A DNA stretch of 10,495 nt from an uncultured Mucilaginibacter sp. (GCF_946479965.1 NZ_CAMLHX010000086.1:1-10495); one strand, 5' to 3'. Positions 1 to 7,334 are shown, counted from the stretch's first letter. Made by a program: numbers and translations. The notes: a model not told the origin generated them from the letters alone.

Positions 1-660
1 TATGCTATTGATAAGGCTGAAAAGTCGGTTGCTACTGCTATCCCCGATCCTGCTTTTGATATGGCTTACCGCTTGTTGGATACGCTAAAACGTCTCGGTA
101 TAGCAGTTAATGTTACGCCAGAGTCGAGTCTGACTTTAGCAGCGAAAAATCAACCAACACCTGTTATAGCCAACAACCTGCTTAATATTACTTCGCCCAC
201 GCTGGGGCAGATCGTTTACTGGACCAACCACAAGAGCGTTAACCTATACGCCGAGGAATTGCTGAAGGCGATGGCCCTTAAAGCGGGTAAACCTGTAACT
301 ACCAATAACGCCGTCGAGGTTTTGCAAAACTACTGGAAAGGCCGCGGTATTGACCCGCACAGCATGGATGTTGCCGACGGCAGCGGCCTCTCTCCTGCCA
401 ACCGTATCACCTCACAAACCATTGCCAGCATTATGCAAAGTACGCGCAAGGAAGCATGGTATAATGAGTTTTACGACAGCCTGCCTATTTATAACGATAT
501 GCACATGAAAAGCGGCAGCATCTACCATGTGCTGGCTTATACGGGCTTTGTTACCCACCGGGGCCGCGAGCTGTGCTTTTCTATTATGGTGAATAACTAC
601 AATGGTAGCACCAGCGGTGTCAGGGGTAAGATGTTTAAGGTGTTGGATGTGTTGAAGTGA
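1..660 (+). CDS. dacB: D-alanyl-D-alanine carboxypeptidase/endopeptidase, PBP4 (DacB) family, C-terminal part
   Basis: This is the C-terminal 219 residues of a class C penicillin-binding protein. The frame is open to the left edge, so the start and the SxxK nucleophile motif are outside the window. Visible family marks are the SxN motif as SVN (visible residues 79-81) followed by LYAEELL, the DGSGLSPANRIT stretch (from about residue 126), and the KTG-box position as KSGS (170-173). PBP4 enzymes act in the periplasm, trimming the terminal D-Ala of peptidoglycan stem peptides and cutting cross-links. Serine in place of threonine in the KTG box is a mild variation and should still allow activity. 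The Met at position 61 is internal and not the true start. The gene ends before an AT-rich gap with a stem-loop repeat. Family assignment is strong; exact substrate is inferred. Confidence 0.9.
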   Translation, partial: YAIDKAEKSVATAIPDPAFDMAYRLLDTLKRLGIAVNVTPESSLTLAAKNQPTPVIANNLLNITSPTLGQIVYWTNHKSVNLYAEELLKAMALKAGKPVTTNNAVEVLQNYWKGRGIDPHSMDVADGSGLSPANRITSQTIASIMQSTRKEAWYNEFYDSLPIYNDMHMKSGSIYHVLAYTGFVTHRGRELCFSIMVNNYNGSTSGVRGKMFKVLDVLK

Positions 661-675
661 GGGTACCAAATCGTC

Positions 676-696
676 ATGCTGAACTTGTTTCAGCAT
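676..696. repeat. Stem-loop intergenic repeat (ATGCTGAA / TTCAGCAT arms)
   Basis: Perfect 8-bp inverted arms ATGCTGAA (676-683) and TTCAGCAT (689-696) surround the 5-base loop CTTGT, starting 16 bases after the dacB stop. I recall very similar GTCATGCTGAACTTGTTTCAG sequences scattered between genes in many Bacteroidetes genomes; this is memory, not a search. Neither side has a T-run, so it is not a classical intrinsic terminator, though it could protect or end the dacB transcript. Confidence 0.65.
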
Positions 697-866
697 CCCA
701 CGAGCGATGCATAACGGCCATTTCAAACTCGTCACCTTTCAATATTATGCCTAAATAAATTCGGCATAACACAAAGTCAATTCTCTGGTCACGTTTATTA
801 ACGTTGTATTAATGTGTATCTATTTTGGCAATCAACATATCATAAACCGTACACAGATTGTAACGT

Positions 867-878
867 TTCCGTACGGAA
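867..878. promoter_or_regulatory. 12-bp perfect palindrome upstream of the permease gene, possible operator
   Basis: TTCCGTACGGAA is perfectly self-complementary and lies about 98 bases before the GTG start. It is GC-richer than its AT-rich surroundings. It sits in the spacer of a weak promoter-like pair (ATTG 857-860, TAAATTGA 883-890). A dimeric repressor or activator site is an inference from symmetry and position only. Confidence 0.3.
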
Positions 879-975
879 TTTATAAATTGATTTTTACAAG
901 TAACTCATTATTAAATATTTAAATATTGGCATAGATTTCAAACAACTGATTGTAAATACTCAAAAGATCATAGCC

Positions 976-3342
976 GTGTTAAAAACTTACTTTAAACTTG
1001 CTTATAGAAATATAATAAAAAACAAGGCGAATTCCATTATTAATATAACCGGATTGGCTATTGGTTTGGCATCAAGTATCCTTATCCTCCTTTGGGTTAA
1101 AAATGAGTTATCCTACGACAAATTTCATAAAAATGCAGATCAAATTTATAAGCTAACCTGCGATTTTGGCGATTCAAAAGCGGCAACTACTCCTGCTGGC
1201 CTGCCCGGCGGGCTGAAAGCGCAAATGCCGGTTATCAGAAAAACCGTTCGTTTAGCCTTCCCTTCTTCAACACTGGTAACGTTTAAGAATAAGAAATTCG
1301 ACGAAAAGCATGTGGCATTTGCAGATTCAGGTCTTTTAGATGTTTTCTCCTTTTCCCTGGTTAAAGGAAACAGGGACTCCGCTTTAAAACATGCAGACGG
1401 AATTTTATTAACGCAATCATCCGCAACAAAATACTTTGGTAATGAAAACCCAATAGGTAAGGTTATAATGTTATACGAGGGTATAAATTTGCCAGTAACC
1501 GGAGTTTTAGCGGATGTGTCTGATAACTCGCATATACAACTTGATTTTGTTGTATCAATGGCCGCTATTACCCCATATATCAGCGATTTGAAAGAAGATA
1601 CGTGGGGCAATTTTAATTTCCATACTTATATTCAATTAGATAAAAACTTTGACCCTACAACTGCAAATTTAAATAAGCTGGAAAAGCAGATAGACAAAAT
1701 TTATCACAAGCGGGTTGGCGATGTAAAGGTTACATATCAATTGCAGCCTTTAACCAGCATCCATCTGGCTCCTGAAATGAAGTACGACCTGCCTGGGCAC
1801 GGTAATGCTTTATATGTAAAAATCTTTTTTGTTGTTGCCATTTTGATACTGGTTGTTGCCTGTATAAATTTCATGAATCTTGCTACGGCACGGTCGGCCC
1901 GTAGAGCTAAAGAGATTGGACTACGGAAAGTTGCAGGTGCTTTACGCAGTCAATTAATCATTCAGTTTTTAACCGAATCTGTATTAATTGCATTCATTTC
2001 TCTATTTTTTGCGCTGATAATAGTTAATATCTCCCTGCCGGCATTTAACGACCTGGCCGGCAAAAAACTAATCATAAGTATAGCGGATGCCAATCTTTGG
2101 TTAAGCATGTTTGGTATTGCGTTGTTAACCGGGGTTATCTCGGGAAGTTACCCGGCGCTCTTCCTATCTGGCTTCAATCCGGTTAAAGTGCTCAAAAATA
2201 ATGTAAAATCAATGGGCGGCAATTTATCATTTCGCAACGCCTTGGTTGTAACACAATTTATGATCTCCATTATATTGCTAGTAGGGACAGTGGTAATTTA
2301 CAACCAGCTTAAATTTATAAGGGATAGAAATCCGGGGTTTGAAAAGGCTAATCTTTTATACGTACCAACAAAAGGTTTTTCATCTGACAAACGGCAAGCG
2401 CTAAAAAACGAGCTGTCGAAAAATCCGCTCACCAGCAATTTTACCGTTGTATCTGAACTGCCAACCGACCTGGGGGACTGGACCCTTGATATAGACTGGA
2501 AGGGCAAAGATCCGAAGGCGCAAATATTTATGCCCAAAATAGCTGTTGACGAAGATTTTGTAGATGTTTTTAAAATGACGATAAAAGCCGGCAGAAGCTT
2601 TTCCCGTTCATTCACGGCAGACTCAAATAATTACATGGTTAACGAAACAATGGCTGCTACAATGGGCCTGACTGCCGAAACAGCAATCGGAAAAAAGCTC
2701 TCACTTAACTATAACGAAGGCACAATTGTGGGTGTTTTAAAGGATTTTAATTTTAAACCCGTTCAGGAGTCTATACAGCCATTAGTTTTAAGATTTAATA
2801 GAAATGGCGGCTATATGGTTCTAAGAACTCAACCCGGCCAATTGGAGGCAACCGTAAAATATTTAGGCGAAATATGCCAGGAACTCAACCCTTCGTACCC
2901 CTTCACATTTGATTTTGTTGACCAGGATTTGAACAACTTATATAAGGGTGAACAGCAAATGGGCAATATTTTTAACCTGTTTGCCTTATTAGGAATTTTT
3001 ATATCAAGCCTGGGGTTATACGGTTTATCGGCATTTATGGCCGAACAAAGGACCAAAGAAATTGGTATCCGTAAAGTATTAGGTGCATCTGTGCCTGACC
3101 TTGTTTATTTATTGTCCTTGAGCATCACCAGACTAATCCTTATCGCGATAGCAATAGCGGTACCATTTTCATGGTACGCAGCTAACCAGTGGTTATCAGG
3201 GTTTGTATATCACATACAGGTTAGTTGGTCAATATTTGTTATGTCGTCCATAGCAGCGTTATTTATTGCCTGGCTTACCATTGGGTATGAGTCTGTAAAG
3301 GCCGCAGTTGTAAATCCTGCAAAAAGTTTAAAAACCGACTGA
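976..3342 (+). CDS. ABC transporter permease, MacB/FtsX type with two FtsX domains
   Basis: This 788-residue inner-membrane protein has the usual architecture and length of Bacteroidetes MacB-like permeases. TM1 is at about 20-41 and is followed by a periplasmic MacB-type core domain (about 42-280). A first FtsX block has TMs near 281-303, 333-355 and 373-395. TM5 is near 424-441, followed by a second periplasmic domain to about 660. A last FtsX block has TMs near 668-688, 715-735 and 750-770. The cytoplasmic motif KEIGLRK/KEIGIRK appears once in each half (about 311-317 and 694-700). The start is GTG, chosen because MLKTYFKLAYRN is the normal N-terminus of the family. Such permeases work with an ATPase in efflux, lipoprotein transport or mechanotransmission; none is encoded here, so the partner and substrate are unknown. 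The gene looks more AT-rich than dacB and imuA. Confidence 0.88.
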   Translation: MLKTYFKLAYRNIIKNKANSIINITGLAIGLASSILILLWVKNELSYDKFHKNADQIYKLTCDFGDSKAATTPAGLPGGLKAQMPVIRKTVRLAFPSSTLVTFKNKKFDEKHVAFADSGLLDVFSFSLVKGNRDSALKHADGILLTQSSATKYFGNENPIGKVIMLYEGINLPVTGVLADVSDNSHIQLDFVVSMAAITPYISDLKEDTWGNFNFHTYIQLDKNFDPTTANLNKLEKQIDKIYHKRVGDVKVTYQLQPLTSIHLAPEMKYDLPGHGNALYVKIFFVVAILILVVACINFMNLATARSARRAKEIGLRKVAGALRSQLIIQFLTESVLIAFISLFFALIIVNISLPAFNDLAGKKLIISIADANLWLSMFGIALLTGVISGSYPALFLSGFNPVKVLKNNVKSMGGNLSFRNALVVTQFMISIILLVGTVVIYNQLKFIRDRNPGFEKANLLYVPTKGFSSDKRQALKNELSKNPLTSNFTVVSELPTDLGDWTLDIDWKGKDPKAQIFMPKIAVDEDFVDVFKMTIKAGRSFSRSFTADSNNYMVNETMAATMGLTAETAIGKKLSLNYNEGTIVGVLKDFNFKPVQESIQPLVLRFNRNGGYMVLRTQPGQLEATVKYLGEICQELNPSYPFTFDFVDQDLNNLYKGEQQMGNIFNLFALLGIFISSLGLYGLSAFMAEQRTKEIGIRKVLGASVPDLVYLLSLSITRLILIAIAIAVPFSWYAANQWLSGFVYHIQVSWSIFVMSSIAALFIAWLTIGYESVKAAVVNPAKSLKTD

Positions 3343-3343
3343 G

Positions 3344-3382
3344 GAGGTTGTGGTGTGTAATGCGTTACTTCACCGTCAACTC
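3344..3382. terminator. Imperfect hairpin over the convergent gene ends, possible bidirectional terminator
   Basis: The 22-bp gap between the convergent stop codons lies inside an imperfect stem. GTAA (3357-3360) pairs with TTAC (3365-3368) around a TGCG loop. GGTG (3352-3355) pairs with CACC (3371-3374), and GTTG (3347-3350) with CAAC (3377-3380), with small internal loops. There is no T-run on the plus side. On the minus side a TTTTT appears about 12 bases beyond the stem. Terminator function is therefore only plausible. Confidence 0.35.
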
Positions 3383-5773
3383 ACCCACCCCATTAACAAC
3401 ATTATTCTCTCCTACCCCCTGAACAACTATTTTGTATTTACCGGTAATATCACTCGTAAAAAATGAAAAAGACGCTTCACCTTTTTCATTGGTAACTAAA
3501 CCCGGTTTCCACAACAAAGTGGAAAGGTTTTGAGGCTCAAAAGAGCTGTCGGGATCCCGGTTAAGACCATAGAACTCGCGGGCTGTAAAAACAGGTGGAA
3601 CCTGTTGCCCGTTAGTTGTACATCCCCTATATATTCCTGATGTAGTAACATCACCCTTTACGGCAGGCCTGACTTTACTATTCCAGGGTTTGTGATTATT
3701 GCAATTTAGAATGTTAAACTGGCATATATAATCTCCGCATGCGTTTGCATAACCGAACATGGACTCGTCTTTTTTATCGGCTCTAATATTTGCTTCCTTT
3801 AGCAGGATACTTTTTTCAAATCCCTTGAGCTGCTGATCCGTACTACTTTCGGCGGATTTGGCAAATCCCCTGGGTATTATCACAGCTTCTTCTGCTATGT
3901 GGCTGTTTATCTCGGCAAATGGATTTACTATCCGAAGATCATACCCCTTTTCGTCACCCAAATTTATCCACAAACGTATCTTTTTTCCTTCTTCAACTTC
4001 TAACTGATCTTGCTTTAAAATAAAGGAACCATCTTTTTCCGTACTAAATTTATCAATAAATGTATGGCGAAAAACGACTATGTCGCGTGGTTTCTTTAGT
4101 GGCTTGTCGTAATGAATCAAATTACCTTTAACTATAGGAGAAGGCCCAATGCTTAAAGTGTCTGTAGCTTTGCTCTGCATCAGGCTTTGCCAGCTGTATC
4201 TACGCCAGCCACGGGTAAGGAACATATCTTCCAGATAGGGCCGGTTGTCAAAACCTCTGCCCATCGGGTCAGGCGGCAGGTTGCCTAAATCATGGTTGAG
4301 ATATACATAGCTTTCAATATCCTGCTGTTTAATTCTTTCTATCCTGTTCTTCTGTATAGCTGCTACAGACAAAATTGCCGATACGGGGTTACCATTATGG
4401 TCTTTTAGATTTATGGAAACCGCTACGCTATCGCGTTTACCGTAGGTTGGTTTGTGTGTTTTTATCGTCGCGGTTATGCTGTGATTATAGTGCGCAAAAA
4501 ATATTCGTTCTGCTAATGGCTTTCCTTCATCATCCATTATTGTTACTGTGGCTATTCCCTTTGGCAATGTAGGCAGTACCAGGCTCAGCTTTTTCCCATC
4601 GGGCCGGGCTTCTGTGTCAAACAGGCTAAAAGCTTCATTATAGTTATGAATTGCCACCTGCACCTTTTTTGCTGCTTTACTATAAAGTGTCATCCTTAAA
4701 GTATCATTTACAATTGCTTCGTTAAAATGAAGCACAACACCGTTTTCAAGAATGTTAGGTAGCACATATAAGGTGTCTTTATTAAGATAAATATTGGCTT
4801 TTACCTTAAATGTGTAAATATTGCCTTTAGCGGGCTTTAAACTAAAACGCCCAATGCCATAACTATTGGTGCTTATGGTATCAATAGGTTTATCACCCCT
4901 ATATAATACACCTTTTAAGGCCACTTGCAAGCCCGCCTTTGTGGTGGTTTCTATGGCTACAGTGCTTTCCAGACCGTCGCTTAGGTTACCACCTTCGGGA
5001 AAGAAACGCACGTTCAGTCCCTTCGACTGCACCTTGGGCAGTTTTACATTTAAGTATAGCGTATCGTAGTTATAAACTATTTCAGTAAGTAATACAGGGT
5101 CAGCACCTGTAAGCTGAGATGCGGGCAGTGTGATATTTGCGCTGCTTTGTTTGTCTGACAGGCTGATTTTTTCGGCTTTGTTTCCGGTTGCGCTGTAAGT
5201 TATTACAGGGGTTCCCTTTCGTTTTTCGTCTTTAAAGTTTAATATAACACTTGCTCTAACCTTACCGTTGGTTATCACGGTATCCAGTAAGGCCAGCGTA
5301 GCGCTGAATCTGCGGTCTGTTATGCTTTTAATGGTAAGCGATTGCGAGAATATCGCGATGGGCTTTCCACGGTGGTCGAGCACATTGGTACAGGCATTAA
5401 ATAAATAATTACCGGGCGGTACATTGTCGGGAATTACAAGGCTGCCGCTGCCTAACCCCTGTTGCATTACGTTTTGCTGCTCGTAAACAACCTTGCGGTC
5501 ATCTTCCCGCATTAGCGATACAGAAATTATGGTATGGTCATCAGTGCTTCCCAAACCACTGTTAATTAAATAACCTGCAAACCATATCGGTTCGTTATTG
5601 GTGTAAATGGTTTTATCGGTATGTACAAACAGCAACCCGGCAGCATTAATCTTTGCATAAAGAGCCAGTTTAACCTGCAAGGTATCAGGGTTGATGCCTC
5701 TGCTTTGCGACCATGCCCTGCCTGCAAACAACAGGCAAGATATGCCCAGAAACAGCTTTAACTTTCTTCTCAT
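3365..5773 (-). CDS. Large exported MG2 (alpha-2-macroglobulin-like) domain protein of Bacteroidetes
   Basis: This 802-residue protein begins with a signal peptide (basic MRRKLK, hydrophobic core, likely cut at AWS|Q, residues 22/23). There is no lipobox cysteine, so it is periplasmic or outer-membrane associated. The mature N-terminus carries the MG2 signature HTDKTIYTNNEPIWF (from residue 51), followed by repeated beta-rich macroglobulin-like segments. The C-terminal part has four cysteines (679, 684, 691, 718), the LWKPG motif (about 755-759) and FFTSDITGKYKI near the end, typical of this family. A stretch reading SILLKEANIRADKKDE before the cysteines resembles the linker that in longer relatives leads into a TonB-receptor plug, but no plug follows. 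The thioester motif of true alpha-2-macroglobulins is not seen. Function is unknown; relatives are often annotated as MG2 or plug-domain proteins. A promoter lies just upstream. Confidence 0.75.
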   Translation of the reverse strand: MRRKLKLFLGISCLLFAGRAWSQSRGINPDTLQVKLALYAKINAAGLLFVHTDKTIYTNNEPIWFAGYLINSGLGSTDDHTIISVSLMREDDRKVVYEQQNVMQQGLGSGSLVIPDNVPPGNYLFNACTNVLDHRGKPIAIFSQSLTIKSITDRRFSATLALLDTVITNGKVRASVILNFKDEKRKGTPVITYSATGNKAEKISLSDKQSSANITLPASQLTGADPVLLTEIVYNYDTLYLNVKLPKVQSKGLNVRFFPEGGNLSDGLESTVAIETTTKAGLQVALKGVLYRGDKPIDTISTNSYGIGRFSLKPAKGNIYTFKVKANIYLNKDTLYVLPNILENGVVLHFNEAIVNDTLRMTLYSKAAKKVQVAIHNYNEAFSLFDTEARPDGKKLSLVLPTLPKGIATVTIMDDEGKPLAERIFFAHYNHSITATIKTHKPTYGKRDSVAVSINLKDHNGNPVSAILSVAAIQKNRIERIKQQDIESYVYLNHDLGNLPPDPMGRGFDNRPYLEDMFLTRGWRRYSWQSLMQSKATDTLSIGPSPIVKGNLIHYDKPLKKPRDIVVFRHTFIDKFSTEKDGSFILKQDQLEVEEGKKIRLWINLGDEKGYDLRIVNPFAEINSHIAEEAVIIPRGFAKSAESSTDQQLKGFEKSILLKEANIRADKKDESMFGYANACGDYICQFNILNCNNHKPWNSKVRPAVKGDVTTSGIYRGCTTNGQQVPPVFTAREFYGLNRDPDSSFEPQNLSTLLWKPGLVTNEKGEASFSFFTSDITGKYKIVVQGVGENNVVNGVGELTVK

Positions 5774-5809
5774 TAACGGGTCAGGTTACCGGTTTTAAGG
5801 TTGTATTAC

Positions 5810-5841
5810 TAAAGGTATAGTTATTTATTCAGACTTACAAA
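5810..5841 (-). promoter_or_regulatory. Bacteroidetes-type promoter for the MG2-domain gene
   Basis: Read on the minus strand, TTTG (5841-5838), a 20-base spacer, then TACCTTTA (5817-5810). This matches the Bacteroidetes housekeeping pattern TTTG-N19-21-TAnnTTTG at all but the last base. Transcription would start near 5803, giving a leader of about 30 bases before the ATG at 5773. A GTGTTGCAA box (5854-5862) lies 12 bases upstream of the TTTG element. Confidence 0.6.
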
Positions 5842-5853
5842 ATCCCAAAAAAA

Positions 5854-6064
5854 GTGTTGCAAGATTTTAGCAAAAACCCTCAATTTACAAGCGCCTGTAA
5901 ATTAATATTTTAACCCAGTTCTACAGCTAAATTTCCTGACGAATACGTCTGTTGCAAAGTGTTGCATGTGCAAACATTTAATATCTATAAACAAGTAAAA
6001 ATCAAATACTTACAAAAAACACTGTTGCAAGTGTTGCAAAGTGTTGTATATATTTCTGCAACAC
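5854..6064. repeat. Cluster of GTGTTGCAA-type boxes upstream of the MG2 gene
   Basis: Copies on the plus strand start at 5854 (GTGTTGCAA), 5949 (CTGTTGCAA), 5959 (GTGTTGCAT), 6022 (CTGTTGCAA), 6031 (GTGTTGCAA) and 6041 (GTGTTGTAT), plus one inverted copy TGCAACAC at 6057-6064. Neighbouring copies are 9-10 bp apart, one helical turn. The 5962-5973 segment TTGCATGTGCAA also forms a small dyad. Together with the palindrome and promoter this fills most of the 316-base gap 5774-6089, in which I see no gene. The boxes could be a multi-site operator for the MG2 gene; they could also fold into hairpins downstream of maf. Confidence 0.55.
5882..5903. promoter_or_regulatory. 22-bp near-perfect palindrome upstream of the MG2 gene promoter
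   Basis: Perfect 8-bp arms AATTTACA (5882-5889) and TGTAAATT (5896-5903) surround AGCGCC, whose core GCGC is itself symmetric, so only one base pair of the dyad is mismatched. It lies about 40 bp upstream of the TTTG promoter element. The shape suits a dimeric regulator; which one is unknown. There is no T-run after it in either direction that would make it a good terminator. Confidence 0.4.
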
Positions 6065-6089
6065 CCGGTTTTAAAATAAAAAGGAATAC

Positions 6090-6650
6090 TTATAGTTTGA
6101 TCAAAGCCTGGTAAAGCTTCTCGGTAGGCAGCCCTACTACATTGGTGTACGAGCCATTGATCTTAACAATGCCCGTTACCCCTACCCACTCCTGTATACC
6201 GTATGAGCCGGCTTTATCCATGGGTTTGTATTTACTTACATAATGGCGTATCTCCTCATCCGTCATGTGGCGGAAGGTAACATCAGATACATCATAAAAG
6301 GTGTGATATTCCTGCCTGTAAAACAAACAAACGCCCGTAATTACCTGGTGCGTACTGCCTGATAGCAGGTTCAGCATCTCAACAGCGTGCTCTTCGTTTT
6401 CGGGTTTACCTAATATCTTATCGCCAATGCTTACTATGGTATCAGCGGTAAGTACCACCTCGTCGCTAACCATTTCGTCAAAGGCTTCGGCTTTCTTTTT
6501 GGCTATATAAACGGCTATTTCTTCGGGTGAAAGGCCATCGGGGTATGATTCATCCACCTCCTTCAGCACAATACGGAAATCAAGGTCCATTAGCTTCAGC
6601 AGTTCCTGCCTGCGTGGAGATTTGGATGCGAGGATGATCTTTTTGTTCAT
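6090..6650 (-). CDS. maf: Maf-family nucleoside triphosphate pyrophosphatase (likely dTTP/UTP-specific)
   Basis: This 186-residue cytoplasmic enzyme is of normal Maf length. It starts MNKKIILASKSPRRQELL, with the conserved S-x-SPRR phosphate-binding motif. Further family marks are DESYP, ADTIVSIGDKILGKP (catalytic Asp region), SGSTHQVITGV, SYGIQEWVGV and GSYTNVVGLP near the end. Maf proteins hydrolyse non-canonical or excess nucleotides to the monophosphate and PPi, and are linked to arrest of division. The Q-E-W and NVVGLP features fit the dTTP/UTP branch better than the m7GTP branch, but this is inferred. The frame stays open 14 codons further upstream (to 6692), encoding MNHEPSTMNHELST. 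I reject that start because the extension is translated intergenic repeat and the family begins at the chosen Met. It is last in the minus-strand gene run. Confidence 0.9.
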   Translation of the reverse strand: MNKKIILASKSPRRQELLKLMDLDFRIVLKEVDESYPDGLSPEEIAVYIAKKKAEAFDEMVSDEVVLTADTIVSIGDKILGKPENEEHAVEMLNLLSGSTHQVITGVCLFYRQEYHTFYDVSDVTFRHMTDEEIRHYVSKYKPMDKAGSYGIQEWVGVTGIVKINGSYTNVVGLPTEKLYQALIKL

Positions 6651-6804
6651 AGTTGATAGTTCATGGTTCATAGTAGACGGTTCATGGTTCATGGATGATA
6701 GTTCATGGTTTTATGGCAGTTTAACGATAATTGCTATGAACTATGATCCATGAACTATCAACTAAAAATGGCTATGAACTATGATCCATGAACCATCAAC
6801 CAAA
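6651..6804. repeat. ATGAAC/GTTCAT repeat region between kdsC and maf, arranged as inverted arms
   Basis: The gap between kdsC and maf is almost entirely low-complexity repeat. The left half (6651-6713) consists of GTTCATGGTTCATAG-like units on the plus strand. The right half holds two direct 34-base copies, 6733-6766 and 6771-6804, differing at only two bases (T to C). The halves are inverted relative to each other: the 16 bases at 6651-6666 are the exact complement of 6748-6763, so a long hairpin is possible. On the minus strand the units next to maf are 21 bases long (ATGAACCATGAAC...), in frame with the gene. I recall similar runs between genes in related genomes. It ends two bases before the kdsC stop codon. 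Confidence 0.75.
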
Positions 6805-6806
6805 CC

Positions 6807-7328
6807 CTACCAGCTATATGATTCTTCGCTCATCCACTTGCCTTGTACCTTCAGTACTTTTTCAATCACATCGCGCACACAGCCACGGCCACCGGCATTC
6901 GGCGAAACGTATAAACTGGCTTCCTTTATCTCTTCGACAGCATCAGCGGGGCAGGTTGGCAGGCCAACCAGTTTCATGGCGCCCAGGTCCGGGATATCAT
7001 CGCCCATATACAATACATTGGAGCCGATGACATGCTTTTCCTCCATGTATAATTTTATCTTGTCTGTCTTCCTGTTCGCGCCCACAAACACATCCTTAAT
7101 ACCTAAAGAGTTTAAACGGATGATAGCGATTTTAGACCGGCTGCCTGATATGGCACATACATTATAGCCGCATTTAACCGCCAGCTGCAAAGCATAACCA
7201 TCCTTTATATTAAAAGCGCGGGCCTGCTCGCCGGTATCTGTTATCCATACAGAACCGTCGGTTAGTACGCCATCCACATCAAAAACAAATGTGGTAATAT
7301 CTTTAAGCTTGGATAGAAATGATTCCAT
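6807..7328 (-). CDS. kdsC: 3-deoxy-D-manno-octulosonate 8-phosphate phosphatase (KdsC), HAD superfamily
   Basis: KdsC removes phosphate from Kdo-8-phosphate, giving Kdo for the inner core of lipopolysaccharide; it acts in the cytoplasm, normally as a tetramer. The 173 residues match the capless HAD phosphatase form. Motif I is DVDGVLTDG with nucleophile D17 and acid/base D19; motif II is S61 in ISGSRS; motif III is K90; motif IV is GDDIPDLG (D110, D111, D114). The C-terminal GGRG loop (146-149) followed by VRDVIEKVL is typical of KdsC. The start at 7328 gives the usual short N-terminus before motif I. It lies 46 bases after iscX on the same strand; an LPS gene between Fe-S genes and maf suggests co-transcription rather than shared function. 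The stop is TAG next to the repeat region. Confidence 0.92.
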   Translation of the reverse strand: MESFLSKLKDITTFVFDVDGVLTDGSVWITDTGEQARAFNIKDGYALQLAVKCGYNVCAISGSRSKIAIIRLNSLGIKDVFVGANRKTDKIKLYMEEKHVIGSNVLYMGDDIPDLGAMKLVGLPTCPADAVEEIKEASLYVSPNAGGRGCVRDVIEKVLKVQGKWMSEESYSW

Positions 7329-7334
7329 TTGTTG

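Larger units (their letters stand above)
661..975. other. AT-rich intergenic region between dacB and the permease gene
   Basis: No convincing gene is seen in these 315 bases. The left part holds a stem-loop repeat (676-696). The rest is AT-rich and should contain the permease promoter and leader, including a 12-bp palindrome at 867-878. I found no clean Bacteroidetes promoter. The best match is ATTG at 857-860 and TAAATTGA at 883-890 with a 22-base spacer, which is weak. An open frame on the minus strand across 412-735 is a shadow of dacB plus the repeat. Confidence 0.6.

Noticed and set aside
412..735. Open frame of 107 codons on the minus strand over the dacB end
   Set aside because: It is antisense to well-supported dacB sequence and its N-terminal part is translated intergenic repeat.
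926..941. Sigma-54-like promoter (TTGGCATA) before the permease gene
   Set aside because: The -24 half fits, but the -12 half lacks the required GC at the correct spacing.
6014..6035. Intrinsic terminator for maf (CAC-loop-GTG followed by T6 on the minus strand)
   Set aside because: The stem is only about five pairs, and the structure arises from the GTGTTGCA boxes; too weak to call as a terminator.
6651..6692. Upstream start for Maf adding 14 residues
   Set aside because: The added residues are two seven-codon repeat units, and the Maf family starts directly before IILASKSPRR.
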